Positions 23,771 to 34,700 of a stretch of DNA of 64,000 bases are shown piece after piece; position 1 is the first letter of the stretch, and each line of letters opens with the position of its first letter. The notes under the pieces are model-generated. The model saw only the letters and a program-made list of their open reading frames with translations, did no database searches and was not told the origin of the DNA. The DNA comes from Flavobacterium silvaticum (lineage in GTDB: Bacteria > Bacteroidota > Bacteroidia > Flavobacteriales > Flavobacteriaceae), in the NCBI RefSeq assembly GCF_012911565.1, contig NZ_JAAMPU010000106.1:1-64000 (forward strand), in the 5' to 3' direction. A program made the position numbers and the translations under genes.

Positions 23771-24159
23771 GTTTATTTTACAGATGATAAAATCTTTGTA
23801 AAGGTTGGAAATCCGGAAAATTTTCACATCCTTCTTATTTTGCCACGAACAAAATCCAACAGCCAACCCAAAAAAAACCTCCACCAACCTTCTATAAATC
23901 AGAAAAATACTTTTCTTTACAAAAGCCCCTTCCAGTAAAACCAGACACGTGAAACTATTTTCCCTTTTGCAAAAAGCATGGGATGGACAGAGGCGTTATC
24001 TTTGCATCGCTTCGTTACATTACCTATACGCCCAGACCTATATCACCAACGTCACGGTAGCCGACATAGCGTAGCAGCTTTGCTGCCAAACCTAGCGGTT
24101 ATCATCACCTAAAAAACCATAGCTGAATAAGGCTACAAACCAATATAACTTCAACCTAA
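23771..24159. other. Non-coding gap with a promoter and a folded leader before the permease
   Basis: No gene seen. A consensus -7 box TATCTTTG lies at 23997-24004 on the plus strand. The leader behind it can fold: GTAGCCG near 24057 with CGGTTAT near 24098 (two G-U pairs) around GCAGC TTT GCTGC. This could be a regulatory leader of the permease gene, but I do not recognise a known riboswitch. Confidence 0.4.
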
Positions 24160-25482
24160 ATGACATCGACACCAAAAAACAACCCGCTCCACAAAGTCCT
24201 CGGCCTCGGCTTCGGCATCGCTATCTTAATAGGCGGAACCATTGGCGTTGGAATCCTGCGGACGCCAGGCGAAATTGCAGCCTTGCTCGACAACTACTGG
24301 CTCATCATCGGTTGCTGGATTGCAGGTGGAATCTTCGTACTCATGGGTTGCGGCGCTTATGCGGAACTTGCAACGTCAATACCAAAGGCAGGCGGGTCTT
24401 ACAACTATGTGAAGCGCGCGTTCGGTGATTATGCCGGCTTCATCTCGGGTTGGTTCGATTATATCACGAATGCCATTGCACCGGCGGTTTTCTGTATTGT
24501 GATCAGTGAATACATCATCATACTGTTTCCCGCTTTGCACGAACACATGACATTGATAGCCATCGCGTTCCTTATTGGGTTTTTATTGCTGCATACCACC
24601 GGAGTCAAAACCGGAAGCATCGTACAGCAAATCATCAGCACCATCAAAGTCTTATTTTTTGTGGGGCTTATCGTTGCGTGCTTTATGTATACGGGTGTGC
24701 GTATTCCGAATGTCGAAACCCATACGCCAGTCATGCATGCCGGTTTTGTCATAGCTTTTTTCAAATCGCTGCAAATGGTTCTTGGGGCTTACGATGGTTG
24801 GTATTCGGTCAGTTTTTTTGCCGAGGAAGATGAGAATCCGTCGCGGAATATCCCGCGTTCGTTGTTTACGGGCGCGCTGATTGTCATGGCTATTTATGTA
24901 CTTCTGAATATGGCGTATTTTTATGTTTTGCCCGTTGCATCGGTCGCACATTCGCCCTTGGTCGCATCAGATGTGGCAAAAGTTGTTTTCGGGGAACGCG
25001 GATCGACAATCGTCACCGTAATCGCCATCTTTTCCATTATTGGGATCCTTAATGCATTTATGATGATCCCGCCTCGCATTTTGTATGGACTGAGTCGCGA
25101 CGGGTATTTTATTCCGGCCGGCCAACGTGTCAATTCAGGCGGAACTCCAATTGTTTCCTTGTTGATTTCATCGGCATTTTCACTGACACTCATCTGTATC
25201 GGATCGTTCAACGAATTGAATCTGCTCGGCACCTTCTTTGGTGTCACGGTCTGGAGCCTGTCGTACATCTCGCTCATCAAGCTCCGCATTTCGGAACCTG
25301 ACCTGCCGCGTCCTTTCAAAACGTGGGGTTATCCGGTAACGCCACTCATTTTAGTGTTGGTTTCACTCGCCATACTTTTTGGGTTTGGATATAGCGACCG
25401 CAAGAGTTTGGTTGTTATGGTTGTGGTGACGGTTTTGTCGTGGCCGGTTTTCAGGATATTGAAGAAATTGGGCAGGAAATAA
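24160..25482 (+). CDS. APC family amino acid permease
   Basis: 440-aa transporter with 12 likely membrane helices. The first helix carries the substrate-binding Gly motif GGTIGVGILRTPGEIA; GGSYNYVKRAFGDYAGFISG is the family's helix 2-3 region, and LGAYDGWYSVSFFAEEDENP lies in helix 6-7. PRILYGLSRDGYF is another typical segment. It likely imports an amino acid by cation symport or exchange. The preceding 150-base leader is unusually long and foldable, hinting at regulated expression. Its 3' end abuts the remnant of an integrase gene on the other strand. Confidence 0.88.
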   Translation: MTSTPKNNPLHKVLGLGFGIAILIGGTIGVGILRTPGEIAALLDNYWLIIGCWIAGGIFVLMGCGAYAELATSIPKAGGSYNYVKRAFGDYAGFISGWFDYITNAIAPAVFCIVISEYIIILFPALHEHMTLIAIAFLIGFLLLHTTGVKTGSIVQQIISTIKVLFFVGLIVACFMYTGVRIPNVETHTPVMHAGFVIAFFKSLQMVLGAYDGWYSVSFFAEEDENPSRNIPRSLFTGALIVMAIYVLLNMAYFYVLPVASVAHSPLVASDVAKVVFGERGSTIVTVIAIFSIIGILNAFMMIPPRILYGLSRDGYFIPAGQRVNSGGTPIVSLLISSAFSLTLICIGSFNELNLLGTFFGVTVWSLSYISLIKLRISEPDLPRPFKTWGYPVTPLILVLVSLAILFGFGYSDRKSLVVMVVVTVLSWPVFRILKKLGRK

Positions 25483-25489
25483 AAGAAAG

Positions 25490-25765
25490 TACGCTGGTAG
25501 TTGTCGAGAAAGTTTCCTTTCAATTCAGACAGTTTAATATCTTTTGCCTGAAACTGGAATTTTATAAAATCTTGGAGATGATTAAACGACTCAACGTGCT
25601 TATTATACGTGACCAATTCCAATCCCTTACCTACCAAAGCTTTTATCCTAACCAGATATTCTCAATCCGTTTCAAGAACTTTTTTCTCTCTGGCTATGGT
25701 TTCTCCTTTGTAAGTTTTGTAAACATCATTCACATCAAATTCCGAATCATTCAGCTGTAAAAACA
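25490..25765 (-). pseudogene. Remnant of a tyrosine recombinase (N-terminal part)
   Basis: Minus-strand translation gives SEFDVNDVYKTYKGETIARE, then one in-frame stop, then LVGKGLELVTYNKHVESFNH and a segment ending LSELKGNFLDNYQRTF. This is the SAM-like core-binding region of Bacteroidota mobile-element integrases. The catalytic domain is absent; the sequence runs into the 3' end of the permease gene. It marks past integration at this spot. The other integrase remnant in the window is at 37716-37946. Confidence 0.6.
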
Positions 25766-25799
25766 AAAAAGCCTGATTAATCTTATTCTTAATCAGGCT
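25765..25799 (-). terminator. Terminator for a minus-strand transcript
   Basis: Arms AGCCTGATTAA and TTAATCAGGCT are perfect (11 bp). The T-run exists only on the minus strand, so it ends the transcript of the decayed gene at 25803-26175. Confidence 0.75.
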
Positions 25800-25802
25800 G
25801 AG

Positions 25803-26175
25803 TTACGTATTCAAATATGTATTTTCTTCAGATGGTGGTTTTGCAAGTTGCAGCTTACTAAACCAGAAATCGGGATTGATGAATTGTCCTGTCGAGAATT
25901 CTTTTCTTTCGTCTAAGTAGGTGATTCTATCTAGCCTATTGTCTTTTATAAAACTTATGACGGCATCTTGGTCTAATTCCGCAGGTACCCTCAATTTTTC
26001 TAATTGCGCCTTGTACTTTTGAATTCTGCTTTGGACCTTGATTTAAACAAAATATCATCTCTTCCTTCTAGTTCTAAAAATAATTTTAAGTTTTCTTTAG
26101 GACTACTTCTTTTGTATATATTTGGCCAAAATTTCTGTATAACCACTCAAGCATTTGGCTCAAATCCTTACGCCC
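25803..26175 (-). pseudogene. Decayed minus-strand gene with two frameshifts
   Basis: Protein-like segments appear in different frames when read on the minus strand: KDLSQMLEWLYRNFGQIYTK, then SPKENLKLFLELEGRDDILF, then IQKYKAQLEKLRVPAELDQD continuing to a stop at 25803. I do not recognise the family. The terminator directly downstream supports that this was once a gene. The remaining region between 25483 and 26189 holds only this and the integrase remnant. Confidence 0.4.
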
Positions 26176-26189
26176 TGTTTAATTAATAA

Positions 26190-29100
26190 ATGTCTACAAT
26201 GAATAATTTTTATTTGATTATTCTCTTTATCCTTTTTGGAGGATACACTTCCGCAACTGCTCAAAAATCCAATGACTATACGGATATTATCCCCATGACA
26301 CCTGAAAGCTATTCGTTTAAAAAACGATTTAATAACGAAATCAGTAGCTTCTCAGGTCAGACTAACGTTGACATCCCCATCTATACTATCGAAATGGACG
26401 ACATACAAATTCCTATCTCGATTTCCTACAATTCAGGAGGGATTCGGGTTGAGGAAGAGGCAACTATTGTAGGCCTGGGGTGGCATTTGAACATTGGAGG
26501 AGAAATTAGCCGGAAAAATAATGGTGCGCCTGACGAAAGATCATTCGTGACTACAGATTATAATAGCAATGCTGGCCTTGGAACACTAAAAAATCCGATT
26601 GTGTATATCAACTATGACGATTATATAACGAAATATTTTGATAGACAGCATCTGTGCAGGGATGCGATTTATCATAGCGATCCGTATTTGACATATCAGG
26701 GAACGGTAGATACACGACCTGACGAATTTTTTTTCAGTGCTTTAGGGGAATCATGCTCATTTATGTATAACCAACAATTCGGAAACTATTTGGGCTTCCC
26801 AATTACAGATACCAAACTCTCACATACACTTCAATATATGGCCGGTTATGGGAATGTATTTTATCAATTGAAAGCGAAGCTGTCTACTGGAACTGAAGTT
26901 ACTTTTGGCGAAGATGCCCGAAGTTCGGTTAGGAGAAATGGAGGGAATTATTTTGACAACAATTGGAAAATAAAGAAAATAAAGTCCATTAAGAATAATT
27001 TGATCACATACGATTACACTTATTGTGAGTATGCTTCTGGTTACCGTACAACATATGCTGGTTATATTGGAGATGTCCCTTATGGTGCTCCTGCACCCGT
27101 GAACCCAGGAAGTGCAATCGGTTATATGAATCGGGAAGCACTGATTTCTCAAATTAATTTTCCTAACGGAAATATAAAGTTCGTATATGATACACGGGAA
27201 GATCTTATGACGGGAGCGAAACGTCTGAAAGAAATTAAAGTTTATCAGCGTATTGCCGGTGTCGATCAATTGGTGAAGACTTTCCGACTCAATCAGACCT
27301 ATTTCGTATCTACCCAAACTGCCAGTAATTCCAACTATCCTGGATTGGATGAAACCAGAAAAAAAAGACTGAGATTAGATGGAATCGACGTCGTTGATTC
27401 TGATAATGTCGTTGGTGATAAACATTCATTTGAATATTTTGTCTTTGACAAAATACCTTCAAAAGACTCGGGCGCCAGAGATGCTTGGGGATATTTCAAT
27501 GGGGATTTTTATCAATCACTTGAGCCTAAAATGTACAATTCTTCATGTACACAAAACTGCTATCCAAAGATTGACGAAACGTATACGAAAACTTTTTCGT
27601 TAAAAAAAATAACCTATCCTGAGGGCGGATATGCGACATATGATTATGAACTCCACAAAATTGATGGAGATGAAAATTCGTATGCTTTTACATTATTAAA
27701 GGATATTACAGATGAAATGTATGAATATGAGTGGAAAAGCTTAAGTATTTCAGGATACGCGCTAAATAACTATAATCCTACTCCTGTTGCCGATCAATAT
27801 TATCCATATCGGATACATTATTTAACAGGCGAACAATTTGAAATTGATTCAACTGTCCTGCCTTCAAATCAGGACAACTTAACTATAAACAGTACATTAT
27901 ACACAATGATTCCCGGATACCAAACTTATGTTGGGAATAATTATGCTAAATGCACTCTTGAAAAGTGGAACGGAACGTCTTGGGCCACAACGGTATCTCA
28001 AACTATTTCTAAAGATTTTAATCCATCAGGTAACTTTTCTACATCATATGTTCCAAGTCCGGGCAGCTATCGTTTCAAAATTGAATTAAACCAGAGCTAT
28101 TTAACATCAACCGGAACTGTAAATCCTTCATGGAACATAAATGTTCCTCATAGTACAGGGATTAGTCTAAAACTCAAACGGATGACCAATAAAATCATCC
28201 GTATTGGCGGTTTAAGAGTTAAAGAAATCAATTCTTATAGCCCGGAACACGCCTCCAAAACATCATATTCTTATAATTTCACTAATGGCAAGCCAAGCGG
28301 AAAAGTAACTTTTGTTCCATCTTTTTGGGAGTATGTAAATCAAAAATATGAGGAATCCCCTATGGATTCTAATCCAAATCTGGTAATTAAATATTTCCAA
28401 CGGATAAGTTCTGAATCCACTTTGCCAATGAGTAAAACCAAAGGCACAAATGTGGGATATAAACGGGTAGTCAAAACCGATATAGATATCACAGATCCCA
28501 CCAAGACTATCAGCACTGAATATCTATACTCGTTCGCCAATCAAATGTTCTCGTCTTATTATTACAATATGAACTTAATGGAATTTGAGCCTAATGTTTG
28601 GCAGAGTGGGAAATTAATGCAAAAATCAGACTATGCAAACGGCGTCGAGGTAAAGAGAGAAACCTATGATTACTATGGATTAGATTTGGAGCAGGACAAA
28701 GGTTACGTGGATGACTTTGCAACAGATTACCTTAATCTAACTGAATTTGAAAACCAGGTCATACCAATCCAAAAACATATACCAAGTGAACTTCCGAACG
28801 GAGGATTATTTAATCCTATAAATCTTTTTCAACCCGATGTGAATGGAATTATGACCGCTCAATCAACTTGGCCTCCGTCAGTCAGGGTCCCATACTTTAA
28901 AAGATATTCAGGCTTTGATAAAATAAAAAGTAAACTTACTACCAATTACTTCCCTACGGGAGCAGTAACACAATTAAATTATTATTTCTATGACGCAGTA
29001 CCTGCATATACAGGAATAAGCAGGGAAGAATATACCTCAAGTAGTAATGATGCGGTGATGACGAAATATTATTATCCTCAAAACATGATGGGAGAACCTT

Positions 29101-29741
29101 TGATGACAGACTTGGTGAATGCAAATCGCGTTGGTGAACCAGTAAAAATAGAGAGTTATAAAAACTCCTTTAAAATATCCGAAGAGCGCACGGTTTTCGC
29201 CCAGGATGCGACCACTTCGAATTATCTGTTGCCCAAATATATTTATAAGGCAAAATTCCCAAATAATTTTCCAGTAATCAATACAGTTCCTCTGGGTAAC
29301 CTTGGACAGCTTGAAAGAAAAATGACTTTCGACCAATATGACAATCAAGGCAATCTAATTCAATATACTTCTGAGTTTGGTATACCAACAGCCATATTAT
29401 GGGGATATAACAAATCACTTCCTATGGCAAAGTTCGAAAATGCCACTTTCAGTTTAATCGAGTCTGTGGCATCAAGCAAACAGACAACTTCAAATGCATC
29501 ATATAGCGAATCTAATGAACAATTATTGCGAGATGCTTTGAACGCTATGAGGAGCGCCTCAAACCTGCAAAACTCAATGATAACAGTATATACTTATAAA
29601 CCGTTAGTCGGTATGTCGAGTGTAACAGATGAAAAGGGTAACATCACCTTTTATAAATATGATTCCCAAGGCAGGCTTAAACATATTCTGGATAATGGCG
29701 GAAAAATCCTAAAGGAATTCACTTACCATCTCAAACAGTAA
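26190..29741 (+). CDS. Large secreted YD/RHS-repeat-like protein (1183 aa)
   Basis: A signal peptide (IILFILFGGYTSATAQ) is followed by a conserved start typical of long Bacteroidota RHS-like proteins: NVDIPIYTIEMDDIQIPISI, then VGLGWHLNIGGEISRKNNG. The body is Tyr/Asp/Asn-rich beta sequence. Near the C-terminus YD motifs appear, for example VTDEKGNITFYKYDSQGRL. Such proteins form hollow beta shells or scaffolds. It precedes a T9SS protein and an RHS toxin on the same strand with short gaps (12 and 26 bases), so the three probably form one operon. Codon use is AT-rich compared with the core genes. Confidence 0.75.
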   Translation: MSTMNNFYLIILFILFGGYTSATAQKSNDYTDIIPMTPESYSFKKRFNNEISSFSGQTNVDIPIYTIEMDDIQIPISISYNSGGIRVEEEATIVGLGWHLNIGGEISRKNNGAPDERSFVTTDYNSNAGLGTLKNPIVYINYDDYITKYFDRQHLCRDAIYHSDPYLTYQGTVDTRPDEFFFSALGESCSFMYNQQFGNYLGFPITDTKLSHTLQYMAGYGNVFYQLKAKLSTGTEVTFGEDARSSVRRNGGNYFDNNWKIKKIKSIKNNLITYDYTYCEYASGYRTTYAGYIGDVPYGAPAPVNPGSAIGYMNREALISQINFPNGNIKFVYDTREDLMTGAKRLKEIKVYQRIAGVDQLVKTFRLNQTYFVSTQTASNSNYPGLDETRKKRLRLDGIDVVDSDNVVGDKHSFEYFVFDKIPSKDSGARDAWGYFNGDFYQSLEPKMYNSSCTQNCYPKIDETYTKTFSLKKITYPEGGYATYDYELHKIDGDENSYAFTLLKDITDEMYEYEWKSLSISGYALNNYNPTPVADQYYPYRIHYLTGEQFEIDSTVLPSNQDNLTINSTLYTMIPGYQTYVGNNYAKCTLEKWNGTSWATTVSQTISKDFNPSGNFSTSYVPSPGSYRFKIELNQSYLTSTGTVNPSWNINVPHSTGISLKLKRMTNKIIRIGGLRVKEINSYSPEHASKTSYSYNFTNGKPSGKVTFVPSFWEYVNQKYEESPMDSNPNLVIKYFQRISSESTLPMSKTKGTNVGYKRVVKTDIDITDPTKTISTEYLYSFANQMFSSYYYNMNLMEFEPNVWQSGKLMQKSDYANGVEVKRETYDYYGLDLEQDKGYVDDFATDYLNLTEFENQVIPIQKHIPSELPNGGLFNPINLFQPDVNGIMTAQSTWPPSVRVPYFKRYSGFDKIKSKLTTNYFPTGAVTQLNYYFYDAVPAYTGISREEYTSSSNDAVMTKYYYPQNMMGEPLMTDLVNANRVGEPVKIESYKNSFKISEERTVFAQDATTSNYLLPKYIYKAKFPNNFPVINTVPLGNLGQLERKMTFDQYDNQGNLIQYTSEFGIPTAILWGYNKSLPMAKFENATFSLIESVASSKQTTSNASYSESNEQLLRDALNAMRSASNLQNSMITVYTYKPLVGMSSVTDEKGNITFYKYDSQGRLKHILDNGGKILKEFTYHLKQ

Positions 29742-29753
29742 TTATAGATTAAA

Positions 29754-31691
29754 ATGAAAATATCTCTCATACATAATATATCCTTTTTGCTTGCAATATT
29801 GCTATCCCCTGCTACCTTTTCTCAGGATGTAAGATGGGAAAAATCATATGGTGGTGATAATGCCGAATATTTATTCGATGCCATTCCCTCTGCTGATTAT
29901 GGATTCATCTTGGCTGGCAGCTCTGCATCCGGAAAAACAGGTAATAAAACTCAAATAAACCAGGGAGATCTTGATTATTGGGTATGGAAGATGGATGAAC
30001 ACGGTGAGTTGGATTGGCAAAAATCATTTGGCGGTAGTGGCATGGATATGCTCAGAAGTATTCGAACTACTTTAGATGGAGGATTCATATTGGCTGGAAG
30101 CTCCGACTCTCCAAAAGGACAAGACAAAAAAGAAGACAGTCGTGGCGAAAAAGATTACTGGATTATAAAACTCGATGCCGGAGGTGGTGAACAATGGCAG
30201 AAAACGATAGGGGGAGTAAGCGGTGATGATCTGGTCGCCATCGAACCGACTAAAGATGGTGGATATCTGTTAGGAGGAAGTTCGGAATCCGACGTAAAAT
30301 ATTCAAAAGATAATGACATAATTGGCGAAAAGCATGAAAATAGCCGTGGCAGTTTAGATTATTGGATTATTAAACTCGATGCCAAAGGCACAATAATCTG
30401 GCAAAAAACTTACGGGGGGCAATTTGCGGACAATTTAAGGTGTCTTTCCATTACCTCGGATGGAGGTGCTATAATAGGAGGCTATTCCAACTCACCTATT
30501 TCTGGAGACAAAACCGCCCAAGGATTCGGTTTAGGTGATTATTGGATAATAAAAATAAATAAAGATGGGCTTATTGAATGGCAAAAGTGTTTTGGAGGGG
30601 AAGCAGACGACCAGTTATTTTCAATCATACAGACTGAAGATGGGGACTACATAGCCGGTGGAAATTCATTTTCATCAGCATCTGGAAATAAGACCAGCTC
30701 ATGCCGAAACGGAAGTGATTTTTGGATTGTCAAAATGGATCCTGACGGTAATAGCCTTTGGCAACAAAGCTATGACTTTGGAAAAGCGGATATTCTTACC
30801 TCAATAATCGAAAACAAGGATGGAACATTGCTTATCGGAGGATACGCCCGTAGTGAGATGGAGGGCAAATCCGGAAAAGAAAAAGAGTCAATCAATGATT
30901 ATATAGCTATAAAGACGGATTCGAATGGTGGTGTCCTTTGGGATAAAAGTATTGGAAGCGAAGGAGATGATGTTTTACGCAAACTTATAGAAACACGCGA
31001 CGGAGGATACTTGCTGGCCGGGACATCCAATCCGGTTGCACATCGTCATTCAGATAGTAAGGAGAACAAGGGTAATAAGTCAAATCTGATTGTAGGGAGT
31101 GATGAAAATGTAGCTGGCGTTCAAAAACTTCAAGACCAAATAGGAAAGCAAAAAGAAGAAGGTTTGGATACTGTAAATGATTTCTATAACGAACAGGTCA
31201 CAGAAGTAACCGAAACAATTCATGACAATATCCCTTTGGATAAAAATAGCCCGATGAAATTTTCCACAAATGCTCCGTCAGATTTAGTCCAAGACGGAAA
31301 TAATTCTAAAGCTTTGGATATGGGCAATTTAATAGGTGGATCACATAAAAGTAAAATTCCGGCTTCCAGAAGTAAAAGCAATAACCTGGGCAATAATGAT
31401 TTCTGGGTTATAAAACTTAAGGACAGAGACAAAGAAGAAAAGGTAAAAACCAATCTTGAGGCAATACCTAACCCGTCAAGGGATTACACAAATGTTATTG
31501 TAGGTTATGACTTCCAATATGGAACCGTAACCATTTTTGACTTATCTGGCAGACAACTCAATAGCTTTAAAATATCTTCTGACAGAACAATTCCTGTTAA
31601 CCTGTCCCAATATCCTGAGGGCATCTATGTAATTAATGTCAAAACAAATAAGGGTGATGGAAGCGTAAAAGTTATGCGTTCAGGCAGTTAA
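29754..31691 (+). CDS. T9SS type A repeat protein (645 aa)
   Basis: Signal peptide at residues 1-23 (SFLLAILLSPATFSQ). Then about eight repeats of some 55-65 residues follow, with the pattern W.K..GG...D, DGGFILAGSS.S and DYWI.KLD..G...WQK, probably a beta-propeller. A polar linker near residues 440-545 is rich in Lys, Asn and Ser. The C-terminal T9SS domain starts at IPNPSRDYTNVIV and ends KVMRSGS. It should be secreted and surface-attached by the type IX system. Its place between two YD/RHS genes suggests it helps present or anchor them. Confidence 0.8.
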   Translation: MKISLIHNISFLLAILLSPATFSQDVRWEKSYGGDNAEYLFDAIPSADYGFILAGSSASGKTGNKTQINQGDLDYWVWKMDEHGELDWQKSFGGSGMDMLRSIRTTLDGGFILAGSSDSPKGQDKKEDSRGEKDYWIIKLDAGGGEQWQKTIGGVSGDDLVAIEPTKDGGYLLGGSSESDVKYSKDNDIIGEKHENSRGSLDYWIIKLDAKGTIIWQKTYGGQFADNLRCLSITSDGGAIIGGYSNSPISGDKTAQGFGLGDYWIIKINKDGLIEWQKCFGGEADDQLFSIIQTEDGDYIAGGNSFSSASGNKTSSCRNGSDFWIVKMDPDGNSLWQQSYDFGKADILTSIIENKDGTLLIGGYARSEMEGKSGKEKESINDYIAIKTDSNGGVLWDKSIGSEGDDVLRKLIETRDGGYLLAGTSNPVAHRHSDSKENKGNKSNLIVGSDENVAGVQKLQDQIGKQKEEGLDTVNDFYNEQVTEVTETIHDNIPLDKNSPMKFSTNAPSDLVQDGNNSKALDMGNLIGGSHKSKIPASRSKSNNLGNNDFWVIKLKDRDKEEKVKTNLEAIPNPSRDYTNVIVGYDFQYGTVTIFDLSGRQLNSFKISSDRTIPVNLSQYPEGIYVINVKTNKGDGSVKVMRSGS

Positions 31692-31738
31692 GATTGAATT
31701 AAAATAAAAAAAGTCTATTGAAACTATACGTTTACATC

Positions 31739-34700
31739 ATGAAAAAAATTTACCTGATAATATTCTCTTTTGTAAGCTGGGGAATGTTGGGGCAATGTAT
31801 TAATGAGAATTATATCATAACCACAACCTGCACCGCGCCAACTACCGACGTGAGTCTTCTAACTGCAAGCCAAAAACAGGTTTCCATAGTATATTATGAC
31901 GGTTTGGGGCGACCGAAACAAAAAATCGATCAACAGGCGTCCGGACACGACAAGAATCTATTCACCCATATCCCGTATGATGGATTTGGAAGACAAATTC
32001 AAAACTACCTGCCTGCTGAAATAAACGATCAAACGCTAAATTGCGTGCCCACCGCTAATATCCAAACATCTTTAGATCAATTTTTCAGCACTTTCAGAGG
32101 CGTAACAGCCAACCCATATACTGAAAAACTCCTTGAACCATCACCTTTAGGCAGAATCTTAAAAGAAGCTGCACCGGGCAATTCCTGGGCAATGGGAAGC
32201 GGACATGAAGTAAAATATGAGTACCAGACAAATATCTTGAATGAAGTACGCCAGTTTACAATTGCTGTAAACTGGAACGCTACATCAAAATATTATTCTG
32301 CACTACCCCCTTCATCAACTATATATTACAATCCGGGCAGATTATTCAAAACGATTGTAAAAGACGAAAATTGGGTTTCAGGAACCAACAATACTACCGA
32401 AGAATTCAAAGAAAAAGATGGCAAGATTGTTTTAAAAAGGACGTATAACGGAGTGGATCAACTTTCCACGTATTATGTATATGATCAATATGGTAATCTC
32501 AACTACGTCTTGCCTCCAAACGTAGATTTGAGTGCGCCCATCACTCAAACAGTTTTGGATAGATATTGTTATCAGTATAGGTACGACAGCCGTAACAGGA
32601 TCGTAGAGAAAAAAGTTCCGGGAAAACAATGGGAATTTATAGTGTATGATAAGTTAGACAGAGTTGTTGCTACCGGACCCTCATTTTCACCTTTTACCAA
32701 TGGAACTGGTCAAGGATGGCTATTTACAAAATATGATACTTTTAATCGTCCGTGCATAACTGGTTGGACAACTGGAACGTTAACATCCAGCGGACGGGTG
32801 GCACTCCAAAATGACCGGGATACGCAGAATTTACAGATGATGCCATTGAATGAGTCACGCACCTCGACTACGGCAGTAACCACCTTCAATGGAGTTTCCT
32901 TTAAATATAGCAACAGTGCCTGGCCGGTACTTTCGGCAAGCATTCCCATTTTAACGGTCAATTACTATGACAGTTATGATTTCCCTGGAGCTCCTGCAGA
33001 TGCGAGTATCCCGTCTTTCGTTATGTCAGATCAAACTCAACCTGTAAAATATCGCAATACGGATAAGCCAAAAGGAATGCCTACAGGAAAATATGTCAGG
33101 GTTCCGGAACTTTCGACTTCCACTGGGAGAGGCGAAACAACCTATATGCTGTATGATGAAAAAGCATTTCCGGTCAGGACATATAAGACCAATTACCTGA
33201 CCGGCTATTTTCAGGTAGATAGCAAAGTCGATTTTGTAGGTAAAACAATTAAGTCGGAAACTACGTACCGGCGAATAAGTTCGTCGGATATTTTTTCCAT
33301 CGCAGAAGAATTCACATATACCAATCAAGGCAGACCTTTAATTCATACACATAAATTCAACACCGGAAGCCCACAGTTATTGTCAAAAAATACATACGAC
33401 GCATTTGGCGACTTGGAAATCAAAAAAGTTGGTGGTACAGATGTCAGCGGTGCTACATGCCTACAAAAAATGGATTATACCTACAACATCCGTGGGTGGT
33501 TAAAGGGTATTAATGACGTGAATTCAATTACTCCGCCTCCAACATCAATTGTGCAGGCAGAAAATCCCTGGGATTTATTTAATTTCAAATTGAACTACGA
33601 CACCTTGGAAGACCAAGCGACATACGTTGGCAAAGAACTTTACAACGGGAATATATCGGAATCTTATTGGCGAACAGGAAACGACAATCAAAGACGAAAA
33701 TATGCTTATACTTACGATTATCTGAACCGCCTCAAATTGGCTAACTATATTAAAGGTGCTACTGGCAGCACAGACAATACCCAAATGTACAATGAAGCGA
33801 TCTGGTATGATAAGGTCGGAAATATCTCTAACTTAACGCGAAATGGTGATTATGACGATGCTTCAGCGGTCAATCCACTACAAATCGATCAGTTAACCTA
33901 TTCTTACACTGACACTGATAATCCAAACCGATTAACCAGAATTTTGGATGGGGCTACAACAGCAGGATTCAAAGACGTCAGTGGTGTTCAGCCTTTTGAA
34001 TATGATTACGATCTGAATGGAAATATGACAAAAGATATTCACAAAGGAATTTACAGTAATCCAATCACTTACAATCACGTAAACCAGCCCAATGCTATTA
34101 TTTTCAACAACGGTAATAAAATTGAATATTTATATAATGCTCTTGGGCAAAAAGTAAAGAAAACAGTTACCGAAAATTCCGTAGTCACAACTATCGACTA
34201 TTTGGATGGCTTTCAGACAAACAATGGAGCACTTGAATTGCTTCCAACATCAGAAGGATATATATCTGTAAGTCAAGGTCTGGGGAATCCAAATACCTTT
34301 CCACCAACGCTACCTAGCATAAGATGGAGCTACGTTTATAACTATCTGGATCATTTAGGAAATATCAGAATAAGTTTTGGTCTTTCTTCTGGAAAAGTAA
34401 AAATACTTTCCGAGAACAATTATTATCCTTTTGGGATGAAACATAAGAATTACAATGTAACTCAGATGCAATACGAGGATAGCGGTGGGGAAATTGACTT
34501 AACTACTTGTACTGAATGTAAGTATAAATATAAGTATAACGGGAAAGAGTGGCAGGATGAGCTAGGTTTGAATATTTATGAATACGGCAGCAGAAATTAT
34601 GACCCAGTGATTGGTAGATGGTTAAGCCCGGATATTTATGCGGAAAAAGCCGTTTCTTGGACGCCGTATCGATACGCTTTTAATAATCCGATGACATTTG

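Noticed and set aside
25440..25760. Plus-strand frame downstream of the permease
   Set aside because: It is the antisense of the integrase remnant, which makes recognisable protein on the minus strand.
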